Assembly (NCBI GenBank): GCA_029974875.1
Contig: JARKQP010000716.1
Coordinates: forward strand, 1-22,545
Source: Mobilitalea sp.
GTDB lineage: Bacteria > Bacillota_A > Clostridia > Lachnospirales > Lachnospiraceae
Reading direction: 5' to 3'
Length of the DNA stretch: 22,545 nt
This document shows, in pieces, positions 1 through 6,955 of this stretch. Numbering within the stretch: position 1 is the first letter of the stretch; the number at the start of each line of letters is the position of its first letter. The translations under genes and the position numbers were made by a program. A model generated the notes under the pieces. That model saw nothing but the letters and a program-made list of their open reading frames with translations. It ran no database searches and was not told the DNA's origin.

Positions 1-284
1 ATACCATCCTGGGATTAACCCACGCAGAGCTGTGGGAACGGTCCAATGATCCAATTAAATATTATAAGATAAAGCAGATGGTACTGCCGGACTATACCTT
101 AGGCATAACATATGCAATATTAAACCATCTTCGTGCCGCATTCAGAGAGACGGAGACGGCTGCCTCGGAGGCTTACCGTACCGGAACCAAGTGCACAAGA
201 CCGGATATTATAGAGGAATTAAACCGACTCTCCAGCGCACTTCATATCATGATGTGTATATATTTGGCCGGGCAGTATAGCTAA
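1..284 (+). CDS. eutT: Probable EutT-like cobalamin adenosyltransferase, C-terminal fragment
   Basis: The window opens inside this gene; the first full codon in frame is at base 3 and the stop is TAA at 282-284, so about 93 C-terminal residues are visible. The family transfers an adenosyl group to cob(I)alamin and so supplies the B12 cofactor of ethanolamine ammonia-lyase. The visible part carries a helical tail with RETETAASEAY, a KCTRPDIIEELNRLSSALHI stretch and a hydrophobic end. This resembles the C-terminus of EutT proteins, where a conserved 'RPDI..ALNRLSS' segment follows a charged helix. Its position just before PduL in a eut BMC operon supports the assignment. A 14-base gap with a strong AGGAGG site leads to the next gene. 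The catalytic part is outside the window, so another BMC enzyme cannot be excluded. Confidence 0.62.
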   Translation, partial: TILGLTHAELWERSNDPIKYYKIKQMVLPDYTLGITYAILNHLRAAFRETETAASEAYRTGTKCTRPDIIEELNRLSSALHIMMCIYLAGQYS

Positions 285-298
285 AGGAGGACATAATT

Positions 299-928
299 AT
301 GGAACAATTGGTAGAAGCCATTACAAAGAGTATCTCCATGGCGGGTTTGGTGCAGGTGGAGGTTTCGGCAAGGCATGTACATTTGTCCCAGGCAGATATG
401 GAAATACTCTTTGGCCCGGGCGCGAAGCTCACTCCCAAGAGGGAATTGTCCCAGCTGGGGCAGTTCCTGGCAGAGGAGCGTGTGAATTTGATTGGCAGCC
501 GTTCGAAGAAAAGCAATGTTGCAGTGCTGGGGCCGGTCAGAAAAGAGACACAGGTAGAATTATCAAAAAGCGATTGCGTAGAATTGGGAATCCAGGCTCC
601 GATCCGGGAATCGGGAGATGTAGAGGGATCCGGAAGCATTACCATTGAAGGCTCCTGCGGCAGTCTTCAAATCCGCCAGGGTGTCATTGTAGCACATAAC
701 CATATCCATGTACCCGGCAATATTGCAAAGAGCCTTGGACTTATGGATAAGGAACGGGTCAGTGTACATGTATTCAGCGAGCGCCCCGTAATCTTTCGGA
801 ATGTGGTTATCCGGGTCAGCGATAATTTCAGATTCCGGATGCATATAGACTTTGATGAGGCCAATGCAGCGTCAGTCAGCGGATTTGTATTCGGCAAAAT
901 CATAAAAAATACGAATGGGGGGTTATGA
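299..928 (+). CDS. pduL: PduL-type BMC phosphate acyltransferase
   Basis: 209 aa, about the usual PduL length. PduL interconverts acyl-CoA and acyl-phosphate inside the microcompartment, here acetyl-CoA to acetyl-phosphate, which recycles CoA and yields a substrate for ATP synthesis. Visible motifs are the first-half histidine motif ARHVHLS (H26, H28), the second-half motif AHNHIH (H133, H135, H137), which matches the family's metal-binding region, and the C-terminal MHIDFDEANAA signature. Residues 1-16 (MEQLVEAITKSISMAG) form an amphipathic helix like the encapsulation peptide known for PduL. The start is supported by AAAGGAGG about 8 bases upstream. The stop overlaps the next start by 4 bases (ATGA), so the two are translationally coupled. 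Classical eut operons use a different enzyme, EutD, for this step; PduL is unrelated in sequence and replaces it here. Confidence 0.93.
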   Translation: MEQLVEAITKSISMAGLVQVEVSARHVHLSQADMEILFGPGAKLTPKRELSQLGQFLAEERVNLIGSRSKKSNVAVLGPVRKETQVELSKSDCVELGIQAPIRESGDVEGSGSITIEGSCGSLQIRQGVIVAHNHIHVPGNIAKSLGLMDKERVSVHVFSERPVIFRNVVIRVSDNFRFRMHIDFDEANAASVSGFVFGKIIKNTNGGL

Positions 929-1743
929 TGGATTTGGAACGGGTGAATCTGTATATGGACCGGGTTGAACAGTCGGAAGCGGTTACCTTTGCGCCGGTAG
1001 GAAAAAAATTAAAGGTCGGACTGGATCTTGGAACAGCATATATTGTGTTGGTCGTTTTGGACGAGGAAAACAACCCGGTTGCCTGTGAGAAGCGGGCTGC
1101 GGACGTCCTCAGGGACGGTGTGGTTGTGGATTACCGCGGTGCCTTGATCATTGTCAGGGAGCTGAAGGAAAAATTGGAAAAGCGAATCGGCCGTGAACTG
1201 CTTCATTGTGCTATTGCTATGCCGGCAGGGACGGATAGCAGTACGAAGACACATCAGTATGTTGCGGAGGGAGCCGGCTTTGAGGTTGTGAATATCCTGG
1301 ATGAACCGACAGCGGCTAATTCCATCTATCAGATTAGGGATGGGGTAGTAGTGGATATCGGAGGAGGCACCACCGGTCTCGCCATCTTTCAAGAGGGAAA
1401 TGTAATCCGGACGGAGGATGAGCCGACGGGAGGAACCCATCTGTCCCTGGTTCTGGCCGGGAATTACCATATCCAATTTGCAGAGGCGGAGAGGATAAAG
1501 CAGGATTATTCCAGGCACAGGGAGATACTTCCGGTAGTCAAGGCTGTTGTGGAAAAGATGGCCTCCATCATTAATAAATATATTGATAAGCAGCAGACAG
1601 ATATGATCTATCTATGCGGCGGAACCTGCTGCCTTACCGGTATCGAAAAGATTATTGAGCGTGAGACCGGAATTCCTACAGTAAAGCCCAACAATCCATT
1701 TCTTGTAACTCCGGCCGGCATTGCCATGAATTGTATTATTTGA
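925..1743 (+). CDS. eutJ: EutJ, actin/Hsp70-like ethanolamine utilisation protein
   Basis: 272 aa, close to enteric EutJ. It belongs to the actin/Hsp70/FtsA ATPase superfamily: a phosphate-1 motif GLDLGTA around D34, the segment VVVDIGGGTTG with D144 as phosphate-2 motif, 'LDEPTAAN' ahead of it, and a C-terminal adenosine-type motif 'IYLCGGTCCLTGIEKII'. The role of EutJ is thought to be chaperone- or reactivase-like within eut microcompartments, but the biochemistry is poorly defined. The N-terminus has a roughly 28-residue extension before the first beta strand. The ATG at 925 overlaps the pduL stop; a second ATG at 928 follows at once and the choice between them is not certain. The gene is followed by a 17-base gap to the next. 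Confidence 0.9.
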   Translation: MMDLERVNLYMDRVEQSEAVTFAPVGKKLKVGLDLGTAYIVLVVLDEENNPVACEKRAADVLRDGVVVDYRGALIIVRELKEKLEKRIGRELLHCAIAMPAGTDSSTKTHQYVAEGAGFEVVNILDEPTAANSIYQIRDGVVVDIGGGTTGLAIFQEGNVIRTEDEPTGGTHLSLVLAGNYHIQFAEAERIKQDYSRHREILPVVKAVVEKMASIINKYIDKQQTDMIYLCGGTCCLTGIEKIIERETGIPTVKPNNPFLVTPAGIAMNCII

Positions 1744-1760
1744 TCGAAGGGAGTGAGCAT

Positions 1761-2519
1761 ATGGATAAAAACCAATTGGTAGAAGAAATTCTCGCCAGGG
1801 TGGCAGCAAAGCTTGCCGAATCTGAGAGTGATGGATCTTCTGCCAATCAAAGAAAGGTATTGATACTGACCGAACACCATGACACAAAGTGCCATGAACT
1901 GCTGGAGAACAAGGAGCTGCAGGGGTGTTGCAGGCTGGATTGTGCATTCTTGAAAGAATATAATGTGAAGATAGAGGATTATGATACGGTTGTCATCTAT
2001 CAGCTGTCTGTGGATGCCATTGGCAAGCTGGCAGGAGGAAGCTGTGATTCACCTTTTCTTTCCCTGGCGTCCAAGGCAATCCTGTTAGGAAAACAGGTTC
2101 TGCTGGTGGAGGATGAGATTGAATTATACCGGTATAGGCAGACTGCGCCGGAAGCCTATTATTCCATGCTGGAGGAAAAGCTGAATCAGCTTAGGACCTA
2201 CGGGGTTCTTTTCTGTAGTTACGGGGATTTGGAGAAGGTTCTGTCAGACTCTTCCCGGTGCTGCGGATGCATTCCGGTAGAAGCCGGGTGCGGGAAAGCA
2301 TATATTCCGGGGAATTCGGAGCAGGCTGGCAGGAAGCGGAAGCTTAGGCTTGATAAAAAAATAATCACAGAAGGTGATATCAGAAAACTTGCTAGTGATG
2401 ACATAAGCTGCATCTCCATTAATAAGAATGCCATTCTTACGGATCTGGCAAAAGAATATCTGCATAACAGAAAAATTGATATTGAACGGGAAACATCCGT
2501 CGAAAGAAAGCAGGGGTAA
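1761..2519 (+). CDS. BMC-associated protein of unknown function (eut 'hypothetical' family)
   Basis: 252 aa. It resembles the uncharacterised protein found between EutJ and EutN in many Firmicute eut operons. The start is set at ATG 1761 because GAAGGGAGTG lies just upstream; an upstream in-frame ATG at 1731 would overlap eutJ and lacks such a site. Residues 1-22 (MDKNQLVEEILARVAAKLAE...) form an amphipathic helix followed by a Ser/Asn-rich linker, the layout of a BMC encapsulation peptide. The middle (about residues 30-190) alternates strand and helix in a Rossmann/flavodoxin-like manner ('KVLILTEHHD', 'DTVVIYQLSV', 'AILLGKQVLLVEDE', 'YGVLFCSYGDL'). The C-terminus (about 200-245) has 'IITEGDIRKLA...' and 'LTDLAKEYLHNRKIDI', similar to the N-terminal segment of EutT/EutQ-type proteins. 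Cysteines cluster near residues 172-184 (CCGC and a downstream Cys). No function is assigned. Confidence 0.8.
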   Translation: MDKNQLVEEILARVAAKLAESESDGSSANQRKVLILTEHHDTKCHELLENKELQGCCRLDCAFLKEYNVKIEDYDTVVIYQLSVDAIGKLAGGSCDSPFLSLASKAILLGKQVLLVEDEIELYRYRQTAPEAYYSMLEEKLNQLRTYGVLFCSYGDLEKVLSDSSRCCGCIPVEAGCGKAYIPGNSEQAGRKRKLRLDKKIITEGDIRKLASDDISCISINKNAILTDLAKEYLHNRKIDIERETSVERKQG

Positions 2520-2525
2520 AAACAT

Positions 2526-2807
2526 ATGAAGATTGGCAGAGTGATCGGGAATATCTGGGCAACCAGAAAAGAGGAGAGACTCGCAGGTCTGAAGCTGCTT
2601 ATTGTTCAGCCCATTAATATCATCGACGGGACAAACGACAAGGTACCGATCATAGCAGCAGACATTATTGGTGCCGGAGTCGGAGAGACAGTAATCCTGG
2701 TAGGCGGAAGCTCGGCAAGAGGAGCAGCGGGTGGTATGGAGATTCCGGTGGATGCAACGGTTGTAGGAATTGTGGATGATAAGGAGATTGATCAGAACTT
2801 AATCTAA
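2526..2807 (+). CDS. eutN: EutN/CcmL-type BMC shell pentamer (vertex protein)
   Basis: 93 aa, the usual size of BMC-P (Pfam03319) proteins, which form pentamers that cap the vertices of the polyhedral shell. The sequence opens with the family pattern MKIGRVIGNIWATRK..L.G.KLL(I/V)VQP, has the loop 'DIIGAGVGETVILVGGSSAR' with the conserved GAG.GE.V and GSSAR elements, and ends 'PVDATVVGIVDD', which is typical. The start follows the previous stop by 6 bases and its ribosome binding site (AGGGG) overlaps the end of the upstream gene. The next gene follows 16 bases later. One BMC-P gene is visible; most BMC loci hold one to three, and others could lie upstream of the window. Confidence 0.95.
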   Translation: MKIGRVIGNIWATRKEERLAGLKLLIVQPINIIDGTNDKVPIIAADIIGAGVGETVILVGGSSARGAAGGMEIPVDATVVGIVDDKEIDQNLI

Positions 2808-2823
2808 GGAAAGCGGTGAGTTT

Positions 2824-4176
2824 ATGAATCTAACAGAAGCGGTTAAGGCGGCCGGTGTTGTCGGGGCCGGCGGAGCCGGTTTCCCGACACATGTAAAATT
2901 GAATACCAGAGCCGAATACTTTATTGTCAATGCTGCTGAATGTGAACCACTGATTGAAACCGACAAGTTTCTGTGCCGTAATTACGCAGATAAGCTGATA
3001 ACGGGAATTCAGGCAATAGCCAGGCACTTGGAAGCAAGAAAAAAAGTAATTGCACTCAAGCATAAATACATAGAAGAGATCTCCTGCTTGAAGGAGGCCA
3101 TCGCAAGAGCCGGTGCGGATATTGAGCTTTTTGAGATGAAAACCTTCTATCCGGCGGGGGATGAACAGGTAATCGTACAGCAGGTCTGCCAAAAATCGGT
3201 TCCGGAGCGGGGAATACCCATTGATGTAGGGGCTGTGGTGAGCAATGTAGGAACCATCTTAGGTATCGTGGATGCAATAGAGGGTATACCGGTAACAGAA
3301 AAATATCTCTCTGTCGTAGGTGAGGTGGAAGAACCCATTATGATCAAGGTACCTATAGGAACAGGAATCAGTGAGTGCATTGCCAGAGCCAGGGTAAAGC
3401 TTCCTTCCTATTCAGTCATCCTCGGCGGACCGATGATGGGTGGGATAATTGAGAAGGAGGAGGACAGGCAAAATACGGTGGTAACCAAAACAACAGGAAA
3501 TATTATGGTACTTGCACCGGATCATTACCTGATCAAACACAGCTGTCTGCCCTTTGACCGTATGGCTCTGCAGGCCAGAAGTGCATGTATCCAGTGCCGG
3601 ATGTGCACGGATCTGTGTCCCAGGTATCAGATCGGACATGAGGTGCATCCTCATATCGTGATGCGCAACATCTGGAAGGAAGCTATGATTACGGATGAAG
3701 AGGAATATCTTAAGGCTTTTGGAAGTGCGGTTAACTGCTGTGAATGCGGTATCTGCGAGATGTTCTCCTGTCCCATGAGCCTTTCCCCCTGCAGGGTTAA
3801 CAAGAATATAAAACGTCGCTTGAGGGAGAAGGGAATCCAGGTGGGACGAAACCTAAACCCAGTAGCAAGAGAAGGAGTGGATTCCAACAAGGTGCCGACG
3901 GACCGGCTGATTGCCAGATTGGGCTTAAGCAGCTATAACGGGCGGCATGTGCAGGAATGCCAGGAAGTTCATCCGGGTGAGGTATTCCTGCCATTCCGGC
4001 AGCATATAGGCATGCCTGCCATACCTGTTGTAGGCATAGGAGACAGGGTGAAGCAGGGAGACCTGATCGCTGCCGCCAATGACAAGGGATTGTCTGCCAA
4101 TATTCACTCCAGCATCGACGGAATTGTAACAGAGATTACTGAGCTTGGTACCAGAATCAGTAGAAAGGAGGCTTAG
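2824..4176 (+). CDS. pduS: PduS-like RnfC-family Fe-S flavoprotein (BMC cobalamin reductase / electron carrier)
   Basis: 450 aa, nearly identical in length to Salmonella PduS. The PduS family reduces cobalamin with NADH and is thought to pass electrons in or through the shell. The N-terminus has GVVGAGGAGFPTHVKL, the Gly-rich nucleotide/FMN motif shared with RnfC and Nqo1-type subunits, followed by NAAECEPLIETDK. Residues 255-265 (C255, C258, C261, C265-P) form a classical 4Fe-4S motif. A second cluster motif uses C305/C306, C308, C311 and C316-P. The C-terminal 80 residues ('FLPFRQHIGMPAIPVVGIGDRVKQGDLIA...') form the RnfC-type barrel-sandwich domain. It lies directly before a PduT-like shell gene (5-base gap), the arrangement of the pdu operon. 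Its presence in a locus with EutH, EutJ, EutN and EutQ is a mixed Eut/Pdu layout. Confidence 0.92.
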   Translation: MNLTEAVKAAGVVGAGGAGFPTHVKLNTRAEYFIVNAAECEPLIETDKFLCRNYADKLITGIQAIARHLEARKKVIALKHKYIEEISCLKEAIARAGADIELFEMKTFYPAGDEQVIVQQVCQKSVPERGIPIDVGAVVSNVGTILGIVDAIEGIPVTEKYLSVVGEVEEPIMIKVPIGTGISECIARARVKLPSYSVILGGPMMGGIIEKEEDRQNTVVTKTTGNIMVLAPDHYLIKHSCLPFDRMALQARSACIQCRMCTDLCPRYQIGHEVHPHIVMRNIWKEAMITDEEEYLKAFGSAVNCCECGICEMFSCPMSLSPCRVNKNIKRRLREKGIQVGRNLNPVAREGVDSNKVPTDRLIARLGLSSYNGRHVQECQEVHPGEVFLPFRQHIGMPAIPVVGIGDRVKQGDLIAAANDKGLSANIHSSIDGIVTEITELGTRISRKEA

Positions 4177-4181
4177 CGGGT

Positions 4182-4721
4182 ATGGGAAATGCGATTGGTA
4201 TGATCGAACTGTCAAGCATAGCACGGGGCATCGAGGCAGGCGATTTCATGCTAAAGGCGGCACAGGTGAAGCTAAACCGGGCATCAACCGTATGCCCGGG
4301 AAAATATATGATTATCATTTCCGGGAACACGGGAGAGGTAAAGGCATCGATGGCCGAGGGCATGAAGCGCAGCGGAGAATATCTGGTAGATACCCTGTTT
4401 ATCCCCAATGTTCATTCGCAGCTAATTCCGGCGCTGACTGCTGTGAACCAGGTACCCAGATCAGGAGCGGTAGGAGTAATCGAGTTTTATTCAGTGGCAT
4501 CTGCAATTAATGCTGCCGATGTTGCTGCCAAGGCGGCACAAGTTACCTTAATCGAGGTCCGGATTGGCTATGCAATCGGAGGAAAAGGCTTTGTATCCCT
4601 GACAGGTGAGGTTGGAGCGGTACGGGCAGCGATTGCCGCAGCACAGAAAAGCAGTGAATTATATCTCCAGAGCACAGTAATTCCGAAGCCGTCACCGGCA
4701 TTATATGATACCTTATTATAA
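4182..4721 (+). CDS. pduT: PduT-like tandem-BMC shell trimer with Fe-S pore cysteine
   Basis: 179 aa made of two BMC domains in tandem (about residues 3-88 and 94-177), as in BMC-T shell proteins. Each half opens with the same pattern: 'AIGMIELSSIARGIEAGDFMLKAA' and 'AVGVIEFYSVASAINAADVAAKAA'. The sequence is alignable by eye with Salmonella PduT, which holds a 4Fe-4S cluster at the trimer pore through Cys38. Here the cysteine in 'ASTVCPGKY' is also residue 38. The likely role is an electron conduit across the shell, paired with the adjacent PduS-like protein. The start at ATG 4182 follows AAAGGAGG that overlaps the end of the pduS gene. EutL, the usual eut tandem-BMC protein, has a different pore and no such cysteine, so this is not EutL. 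Confidence 0.93.
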   Translation: MGNAIGMIELSSIARGIEAGDFMLKAAQVKLNRASTVCPGKYMIIISGNTGEVKASMAEGMKRSGEYLVDTLFIPNVHSQLIPALTAVNQVPRSGAVGVIEFYSVASAINAADVAAKAAQVTLIEVRIGYAIGGKGFVSLTGEVGAVRAAIAAAQKSSELYLQSTVIPKPSPALYDTLL

Positions 4722-4754
4722 GCTACCATTACCAAAAGTATAGGAGGAAATAGT

Positions 4755-5987
4755 ATGTTTCAGGAATTAATTGATAATGTTACCAACGTGAGTGTATTTA
4801 CGGATAGTATCAGTGCATGGTTTTCCAATTTATCTATTAACTCGGTGATTATCTTTATCATGATGATTTTTATGCTCGTCGGAGCTTTCGACAAAATCAG
4901 GGGCAATAAATTAGGCTATGGCGAGAAGTTTGACGAAGGCTTTAATGCCATGGGACCTCTGGCAATTGCCATGGCAGGCGTAGTTGCCGCAGCACCGGTG
5001 CTTGCTATTATACTTAAGCCGATCATTGTTCCGATCTACAATCTGGTAGGCGCAGACGCATCCATGTTTGCAACTACACTGCTTGCCTGCGATATGGGAG
5101 GCTACCCTCTCGCCATGCAATTGGCAGAAAATGATGCCATCGGTAATTTCTCCGGATTAATACTCGGTACCATGATGGGACCCACCATCGTATTTACCAT
5201 TCCGGTGGCTCTGTCCATTATTAAGAAGGATGACAGACCGTTCCTTGGAGCAGGTATTTTGGCAGGTCTCATTACCATTCCCATCGGATGTATTGTGGGC
5301 GGTCTGGCAATGAATATGACACCTTATAAAATCAATATGGGTACCATATTAGTAAATCTGATTCCCGTAATTATCATTGCAGCGCTGATTATTCTCGGCC
5401 TTTGGTTCATTCCGACCAAGATGATCAACGGTTTCAATAAGTTCGGAACCGGCGTTACCATATTGATCACAATCTTTACCGCCATCGCAGTATTCGAGTA
5501 TCAGACTGGAATCAAGTTCCCTCTGCTTAATATCATGGTTGAGCCGGATGAAACCGGGACTGTTCCCTTGCTCTCAGGTCTGCTGGTCTGCGGGCAGATT
5601 GCCATCGTATTAATCGGTGCCTTCCCCATGGTAAAATGGATTACCAAGACCTTTGAAAAGCCCTTAAAGAAGATGGGTAAAGCCTTTGGTATGGATGAAA
5701 ACGGCTCCGCGGGTCTGGTAGCCAACCTTGCCAACAATATCGCAATGTTTAATATTATGGGAGATATGAATGCCAAGGGTAAACTTCTGAATGTTGCGTT
5801 TGCAGTATCGGCAGCCTTTGTATTCGGTGACCATCTGGGCTTTACGGCAGGTGTTAATTCGGAAATGATCTTCCCTGTAATTCTTGGCAAGCTGGTTGCA
5901 GGTATCACGGCATTAATTCTGGCAAATATCCTTGCGCCGATGCTTCTCTCCAAGATGAAGACTTCTGCTTCAGAGGAAAAAGAATAG
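4755..5987 (+). CDS. eutH: EutH ethanolamine permease
   Basis: 410 aa integral membrane protein, the size of EutH (about 408 aa). EutH carries ethanolamine across the cytoplasmic membrane and matters most when the protonated form predominates. About eleven hydrophobic segments are visible, beginning with 'SVIIFIMMIFMLVGAFDKIRG', a typical EutH N-terminus, and including the conserved 'LACDMGGYPLAMQLA', 'MMGPTIVFTIPVAL', 'GLVANLANNIAMF' and 'FVFGDHLGFTAGV'. The start has TAGGAGG 7 bases upstream. The 33-base gap from pduT holds no obvious terminator, so the gene is probably in the same transcript. EutH is the strongest argument that this BMC operon is for ethanolamine and not propanediol, because pdu operons use PduF. 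Confidence 0.95.
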   Translation: MFQELIDNVTNVSVFTDSISAWFSNLSINSVIIFIMMIFMLVGAFDKIRGNKLGYGEKFDEGFNAMGPLAIAMAGVVAAAPVLAIILKPIIVPIYNLVGADASMFATTLLACDMGGYPLAMQLAENDAIGNFSGLILGTMMGPTIVFTIPVALSIIKKDDRPFLGAGILAGLITIPIGCIVGGLAMNMTPYKINMGTILVNLIPVIIIAALIILGLWFIPTKMINGFNKFGTGVTILITIFTAIAVFEYQTGIKFPLLNIMVEPDETGTVPLLSGLLVCGQIAIVLIGAFPMVKWITKTFEKPLKKMGKAFGMDENGSAGLVANLANNIAMFNIMGDMNAKGKLLNVAFAVSAAFVFGDHLGFTAGVNSEMIFPVILGKLVAGITALILANILAPMLLSKMKTSASEEKE

Positions 5988-6016
5988 TCTGAAATAAAGG
6001 AAAGGCAGGAAAGCAT

Positions 6017-6463
6017 ATGAATGTAAGCGAAGAAATCATCCGGGAGATTGTTGAAAAGGTTCTCCGTGAGACCCTTGGGCTTGGGGGTGTAAAAAGCTTT
6101 GATAAGGAAAAGGATCCCAGCGGAATTCTACGGGTTAAAACCGATACGGTGAAAACTGTGCCCTTCGGAGGACAGCCCGGTGTGTCTCTGCAGGATATTG
6201 TTACATTGGAGGAAGCACCAAGGATGGGAGCCGGTATTATGGAACTGGATAATACAAGCTTTGAATGGACCCTGACATATGATGAGTATGATATGGTCAT
6301 TGACGGAATATTGGAGATAGAGATCAATGGAAAAATCATCACCGGATATCCAGGAGATATTATCTACATACCCAAGAACAGCCACATTCATTTCCAGACG
6401 CCATCCAAAGCAAGATTTGCGTACTTTGTATATCCGGCTGACTGGCAGCAGAAGCAGGAATAA
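6017..6463 (+). CDS. eutQ: EutQ, short cupin form
   Basis: 148 aa, much shorter than enteric EutQ (about 230 aa). The body (about residues 45-145) is a cupin beta barrel with 'GAGIMELDNTSFEWTLTYDEYDMVIDG', 'GYPGDIIYIPKNSHIHF' and 'ARFAYFVYPADW', all typical of EutQ. Salmonella EutQ has been reported to have acetate kinase activity; whether the short form does is not known. Here it would complete acetyl-CoA to acetyl-phosphate (PduL) to ATP. Residues 1-20 (MNVSEEIIREIVEKVLRETL) form an amphipathic helix followed by a Gly-rich linker, as expected for an encapsulation peptide. The domain missing relative to enteric EutQ is the segment whose 'ITE...LT..A.E.L' pattern appears at the C-terminus of the unknown protein at 1761-2519. 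The start has AAAGGCAGG upstream. It appears to be the last gene of the operon. Confidence 0.9.
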   Translation: MNVSEEIIREIVEKVLRETLGLGGVKSFDKEKDPSGILRVKTDTVKTVPFGGQPGVSLQDIVTLEEAPRMGAGIMELDNTSFEWTLTYDEYDMVIDGILEIEINGKIITGYPGDIIYIPKNSHIHFQTPSKARFAYFVYPADWQQKQE

Positions 6464-6541
6464 TGAGGCGGATCAAGCCACGGCAGGAGAAGCACGTCAG
6501 GGATCCGGGAGAATGTGTCAAGCCGGAGCGTTAAGGCTGAT

Positions 6542-6690
6542 ATAGAATTTTTTACCAGAAAGTAATGACAAACAACTACAAATATGATCCTATCATCATA
6601 GGATACAACAACGCAGGATTAAGTCGTGCCCCGTGCCCTCCTTTCTCCTGCGTTGTTGATTTGTAGAATATTAATGCTTCTAAATTCTAT
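6542..6690. repeat. Highly self-complementary three-way-junction element
   Basis: This 149-base stretch folds almost entirely on itself. The outermost arms ATAGAATTT (6542-6550) and AAATTCTAT (6682-6690) are perfect complements. Inside lie CTACAAAT (6576-6583) and ATTTGTAG (6659-6666). Within that helix sit two hairpins: ATCCTA/TAGGAT (6587-6592, 6599-6604; loop TCATCA), and a perfect 13-bp stem CAACAACGCAGGA (6606-6618) with TCCTGCGTTGTTG (6646-6658). The 27-base loop of the 13-bp stem holds CGTGCCC twice in tandem (6625-6638). There is no U-run after the long stem, so it is not a standard terminator for eutQ. It could be a MITE-like element, a structured RNA or a 3' UTR element. All base pairing was checked by eye; its identity is unknown. 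Confidence 0.6.
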
Positions 6691-6955
6691 CTCGGTTGTG
6701 CCGTATGGAATAGGAGCAGACATTTTCAATATGGGAGCCTTTCCCGTATTTAATTTTTGTCAAGAAAAGCTATAATAGACTTAGTAAGAATAAGAATACT
6801 GTAAAAGGCTGCTAAATTTAGGTGGCCTTTATTTAATAGAAAAACAAAAAAGATTTTGTGAAATGTCAGGAATGGGCAGCGGGCTACGTATTAGCTAATG
6901 TACCGGGCAGCTAAGCTGCTATGAAGTGGGTAAGCGTACAGAAGGGAGGCAGCAG
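6691..6955 (+). promoter_or_regulatory. Intergenic region before the ECF sigma factor, with a candidate -10 box
   Basis: No gene is seen here. A consensus TATAAT lies at 6771-6776, with no good -35 hexamer at 16-18 bases; TTGTCA at 6757-6762 is only 8 bases away. Downstream, AAAGGC (6804-6809) and GCCTTT (6825-6830) can form a short stem with wobble pairs inside, followed by ATTTAAT; this could be a weak attenuator. A small GCAGC-TAA-GCTGC hairpin sits at 6907-6919. No clear ECF-type autoregulatory promoter was recognised. Confidence is in the -10 box only. Confidence 0.3.

Noticed and set aside
247..1518. Long - strand open frames across pduL and eutJ
   Set aside because: They are antisense shadows of well-supported genes with no ribosome sites or known domains.
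6327..6545. 72-aa open frame overlapping the end of eutQ
   Set aside because: Mostly a shadow of eutQ; the part after the eutQ stop has no start signal or recognisable domain, and EutQ ends at its normal place, so a frameshift is not indicated.
6587..6604. Hexaloop hairpin as an ANTAR (EutV) antitermination target
   Set aside because: The loop TCATCA lacks the A at position 1 and G at position 4 expected of ANTAR targets, and it lies after the operon, not before a eut gene.
6542..6690. The inverted-repeat element as an insertion sequence
   Set aside because: It is too short to code a transposase and no clear target-site duplication flanks it; only a MITE-like origin remains possible.
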